64,000 bases of DNA. It comes from Reyranella sp. Lineage in GTDB: Bacteria > Pseudomonadota > Alphaproteobacteria > Reyranellales > Reyranellaceae. Positions 61,756 through 64,000 of the stretch are shown piece by piece. Under the pieces are notes generated by a model that saw nothing but the letters and a program-made list of their open reading frames with translations, was not told the DNA's origin and did not search any database. The stretch is from the NCBI GenBank assembly GCA_019750135.1, contig JAIEOV010000062.1, positions 1-64,000 on the forward strand, given 5' to 3'. How positions within the stretch are numbered: position 1 is the first letter of the stretch; each line of letters starts with the position of its first letter. The translations under genes and the position numbers were made by a program.

Positions 61756-62433
61756 TTATCTTTGCTGCTCGCGCCAGCGATCGTCCCGCGGCAGGCGCGG
61801 GTTGTAGGGTCGCTCGCTGTAGTACGGCAGCAATGGCCGAAACCATTCGAAGATCCGGCGCAACTCGCCGATCGGCTCCTCGTGCACGTCGACGCGCAGG
61901 TCGATGTAGGCGAAGGGCTCGTCGCCATAGACCAGGATCGACGAGGAGAAATGCCCGTCGGCCTGGCCGCCGGCACGTCCGCCTGCCTCGACTGCGCGTA
62001 CCAGCCGCTCCTCGAGCAGCTCGTCGCCGGTCGTGCGCATCGATTCGGCCATCGCCTCGGTGACCTTGGGGCCCACGATGCCATTACCCATCACCAGCCA
62101 GCCTTGGCCGATGATGTGGCCGGCATAGGCGCCGTTCTCCGAGCCTGTCATGGCGGCGGCGTTGCCCCAGGCATCGACCACGCCGATCTGGCGCAACGGT
62201 GCGTTGGGATCGCTGCTCTCGAGATCGTGGATGATCTTGCCGGCGTGATAGCCCAGGCCCATCAGCTTGGTGCAGAGCAAGGTGAGCCTCGGATCGGCGA
62301 TCGCCTGCACCGACGCCGCCGCCATGCGCGAGATGACGACGGGGCAGCGGTTGCCGACGGCCGGCGCGTGCGTCGCCATGGCGACGCCCAGCATCTTGGT
62401 CCGCGGGCAGCGGCCGACGACGGTGAAGGTCAT
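61756..62433 (-). CDS. DUF1028 protein (Ntn-hydrolase fold), copy with N-terminal Thr2
   Basis: This 225-residue protein belongs to DUF1028, assigned to the Ntn-hydrolase superfamily. It starts MTFTVVGRCPRTKMLGVAMAT; Thr2 would become the N-terminal nucleophile after Met removal. Other conserved segments are RQIGVVDAWGNAAAMTG and GQGWLVMGNGIVG, with an aromatic-rich tail (IFEWFRPLLPYYSERPYNP). The start overlaps the upstream DUF1028 gene stop by four bases. Adjacent peptide ABC genes suggest it hydrolyses an imported amide or peptide-like substrate. That role is inferred; the family activity is not established. Confidence 0.85.
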   Translation of the reverse strand: MTFTVVGRCPRTKMLGVAMATHAPAVGNRCPVVISRMAAASVQAIADPRLTLLCTKLMGLGYHAGKIIHDLESSDPNAPLRQIGVVDAWGNAAAMTGSENGAYAGHIIGQGWLVMGNGIVGPKVTEAMAESMRTTGDELLEERLVRAVEAGGRAGGQADGHFSSSILVYGDEPFAYIDLRVDVHEEPIGELRRIFEWFRPLLPYYSERPYNPRLPRDDRWREQQR

Positions 62434-63164
62434 GGCTTCGTCCCCGCCGCCTTCGCCTTGGCACGCGCCTCGACCCAGTCCTCGACGACACCCAGCGCCG
62501 TGGGCTGCCAGGGTCGCGTCTCGTAATATTCGATCTGCGGCTGGTAGAGATCGAAGATGCGGCGCAACTCGCCGATCGGCTCATCGTGCTCGTCGACGCG
62601 CAGATCGACCAGCGGATATTCCTGGGTGCGGTAAACGACCAGCGCCGCCGAATGTTGGCCACCATGCTGGCCGCCGGCGTCGCGGCCGGCCTCGAGCGCC
62701 GACATCAGCCGCGCCTCGAGATCGTCGCCCTTCATCTTCTTGAAGGTATCGGCCATCGCCGAGGCGGTGCGCTCGGAGATCAGGCCGTTGCCCATCGCCA
62801 CCATGCCCGGTTCGCAGAAATGGCCAGACCAGTCGTGGTTCGCCTTGCCGGTGCGGGCAACGGCGTTGCCGTCGCGATCGATCACCGAGATCTGGCGATG
62901 TTCGATATGCGGATCGCTGGCGGCGATCTCGTCGAGCGTTTTCGCCGCTGAGTAGCCCATGCCAAGCAGCCGCAGGCCGAGCGGTCCCAGCCGCGGATCA
63001 GTGACTGCCATGGTCACCACGACGCCCAGCCCCGGCTTGACGAAGGGACAGCGCGTGCCGACCGCCATGGGCCGCGTCGATATCGCGACCCCGAACTTCC
63101 CGGTCTCCTGACAGCGCGCCGAAATGGCGAACGTCGAGAACTCCTCGCCGAATGGCCCCAACAT
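62430..63164 (-). CDS. DUF1028 protein, paralogue with N-terminal extension
   Basis: This 244-residue paralogue shares the family core: TFAISARCQETGKFGVAIST, RQISVIDRDGNAVARTG, and GEPGMVAMGN-like EPGMVAMGNGLIS. It starts ten codons before the position of the usual N-terminal Thr (MLGPFGEEFS then TFA), so Thr11 cannot be a free N-terminus unless the protein is processed. It may be a non-catalytic partner of the downstream copy, with which it is coupled by a four-base overlap. It is the first gene of the operon and is divergent from the ABC ATPase gene. Confidence 0.85.
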   Translation of the reverse strand: MLGPFGEEFSTFAISARCQETGKFGVAISTRPMAVGTRCPFVKPGLGVVVTMAVTDPRLGPLGLRLLGMGYSAAKTLDEIAASDPHIEHRQISVIDRDGNAVARTGKANHDWSGHFCEPGMVAMGNGLISERTASAMADTFKKMKGDDLEARLMSALEAGRDAGGQHGGQHSAALVVYRTQEYPLVDLRVDEHDEPIGELRRIFDLYQPQIEYYETRPWQPTALGVVEDWVEARAKAKAAGTKP

Positions 63165-63191
63165 TGCTTTTCCCCTTCTCGTCCGTTGCTC

Positions 63192-63220
63192 GAACCATAG
63201 GAGGCCGTATTGTATGGTTC
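63192..63220. promoter_or_regulatory. Inverted repeat GAACCATA-N13-TATGGTTC
   Basis: Perfect eight-base arms lie at 63192-63199 and 63213-63220. The site sits in the divergent region 28 bases upstream of the DUF1028 start and 68 bases upstream of the ATPase start. It is a candidate operator for the GntR regulator of the same locus. Confidence 0.5.
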
Positions 63221-63228
63221 AATGTCTA

Positions 63229-63250
63229 AATGTCCGGCCATTAGGACATT
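63229..63250. promoter_or_regulatory. Inverted repeat AATGTCC-N8-GGACATT
   Basis: Perfect seven-base arms lie at 63229-63235 and 63244-63250 in an AT-richer stretch of the divergent region, 37 bases before the ATPase start. Together with the adjacent inverted repeat it suggests a two-site operator controlling both divergent transcripts. Confidence 0.5.
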
Positions 63251-63287
63251 CTGAGCTGTAGAACCGCAAAGGGAGACTTTCTGCTTC

Positions 63288-64000
<713 letters not shown>

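Overview
This 64 kb window is a high-GC chromosomal segment from an alphaproteobacterium, probably of the Rhodospirillales/Reyranella type (the genus is a guess). The evidence is a fused ispDF gene, dusB directly followed by ntrB, a pyruvate dehydrogenase E1-beta subunit with its own lipoyl domain, and the order cinA / COQ10-like / lipA / lpdA / pdhC / pdhB / pdhA / ftsB / eno / pyrG / secG / tpiA // ppiD / trpE. No rRNA, tRNA, CRISPR array, insertion sequence or phage gene was recognised. No gene-free stretch exceeds 300 bases.

Region 1 (1-24 kb) is a conserved housekeeping block: tRNA modification and nitrogen control (dusB-ntrB), isoprenoid synthesis (ispDF), lipoate synthesis with the complete pyruvate dehydrogenase complex, cell division (ftsB), glycolysis (eno, tpiA), CTP synthesis (pyrG), protein export and folding (secG, ppiD) and the first tryptophan gene (trpE). 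Inserted in it are an AlaX editing protein, an AraC-regulated acyl-CoA dehydrogenase/monooxygenase pair and two secreted proteins of unknown role.

Region 2 (23.5-38.6 kb) holds envelope and stress genes: a YqjD-like/CBS-BON group, an enoyl-CoA hydratase/SDR pair, a cassette of a DUF350 protein, a small lipoprotein-like protein and a glutathionylspermidine-synthase-like ATP-grasp enzyme, the TamA/TamB outer-membrane assembly system, a TauD-type dioxygenase, an ABC exporter and an aldo/keto reductase.

Region 3 (38.6-64 kb) is accessory metabolism. It has tandem acyl-CoA dehydrogenases, a GST, three Bug-type periplasmic receptors without their membrane partners, an HpcH-type aldolase, a degenerate DUF559 protein, a gamma-glutamyltransferase homologue, a divergent polysaccharide deacetylase, an ADP-forming acyl-CoA synthetase fused to a GNAT domain, an HWE histidine kinase and a detached trpG. 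The right end is a peptide-type ABC uptake operon with two DUF1028 proteins, a GntR regulator and a flavin monooxygenase, divergent from an ATPase gene.

The most striking non-coding signal is a family of seven intergenic palindromes, several with a TCATGATCATGA-like loop. Each sits within a few bases of a stop codon, and together they fill every convergent gene junction in the window that has room. Three further complex palindromic repeats and several inverted or direct repeats in divergent promoter regions (candidate operators) are also described.
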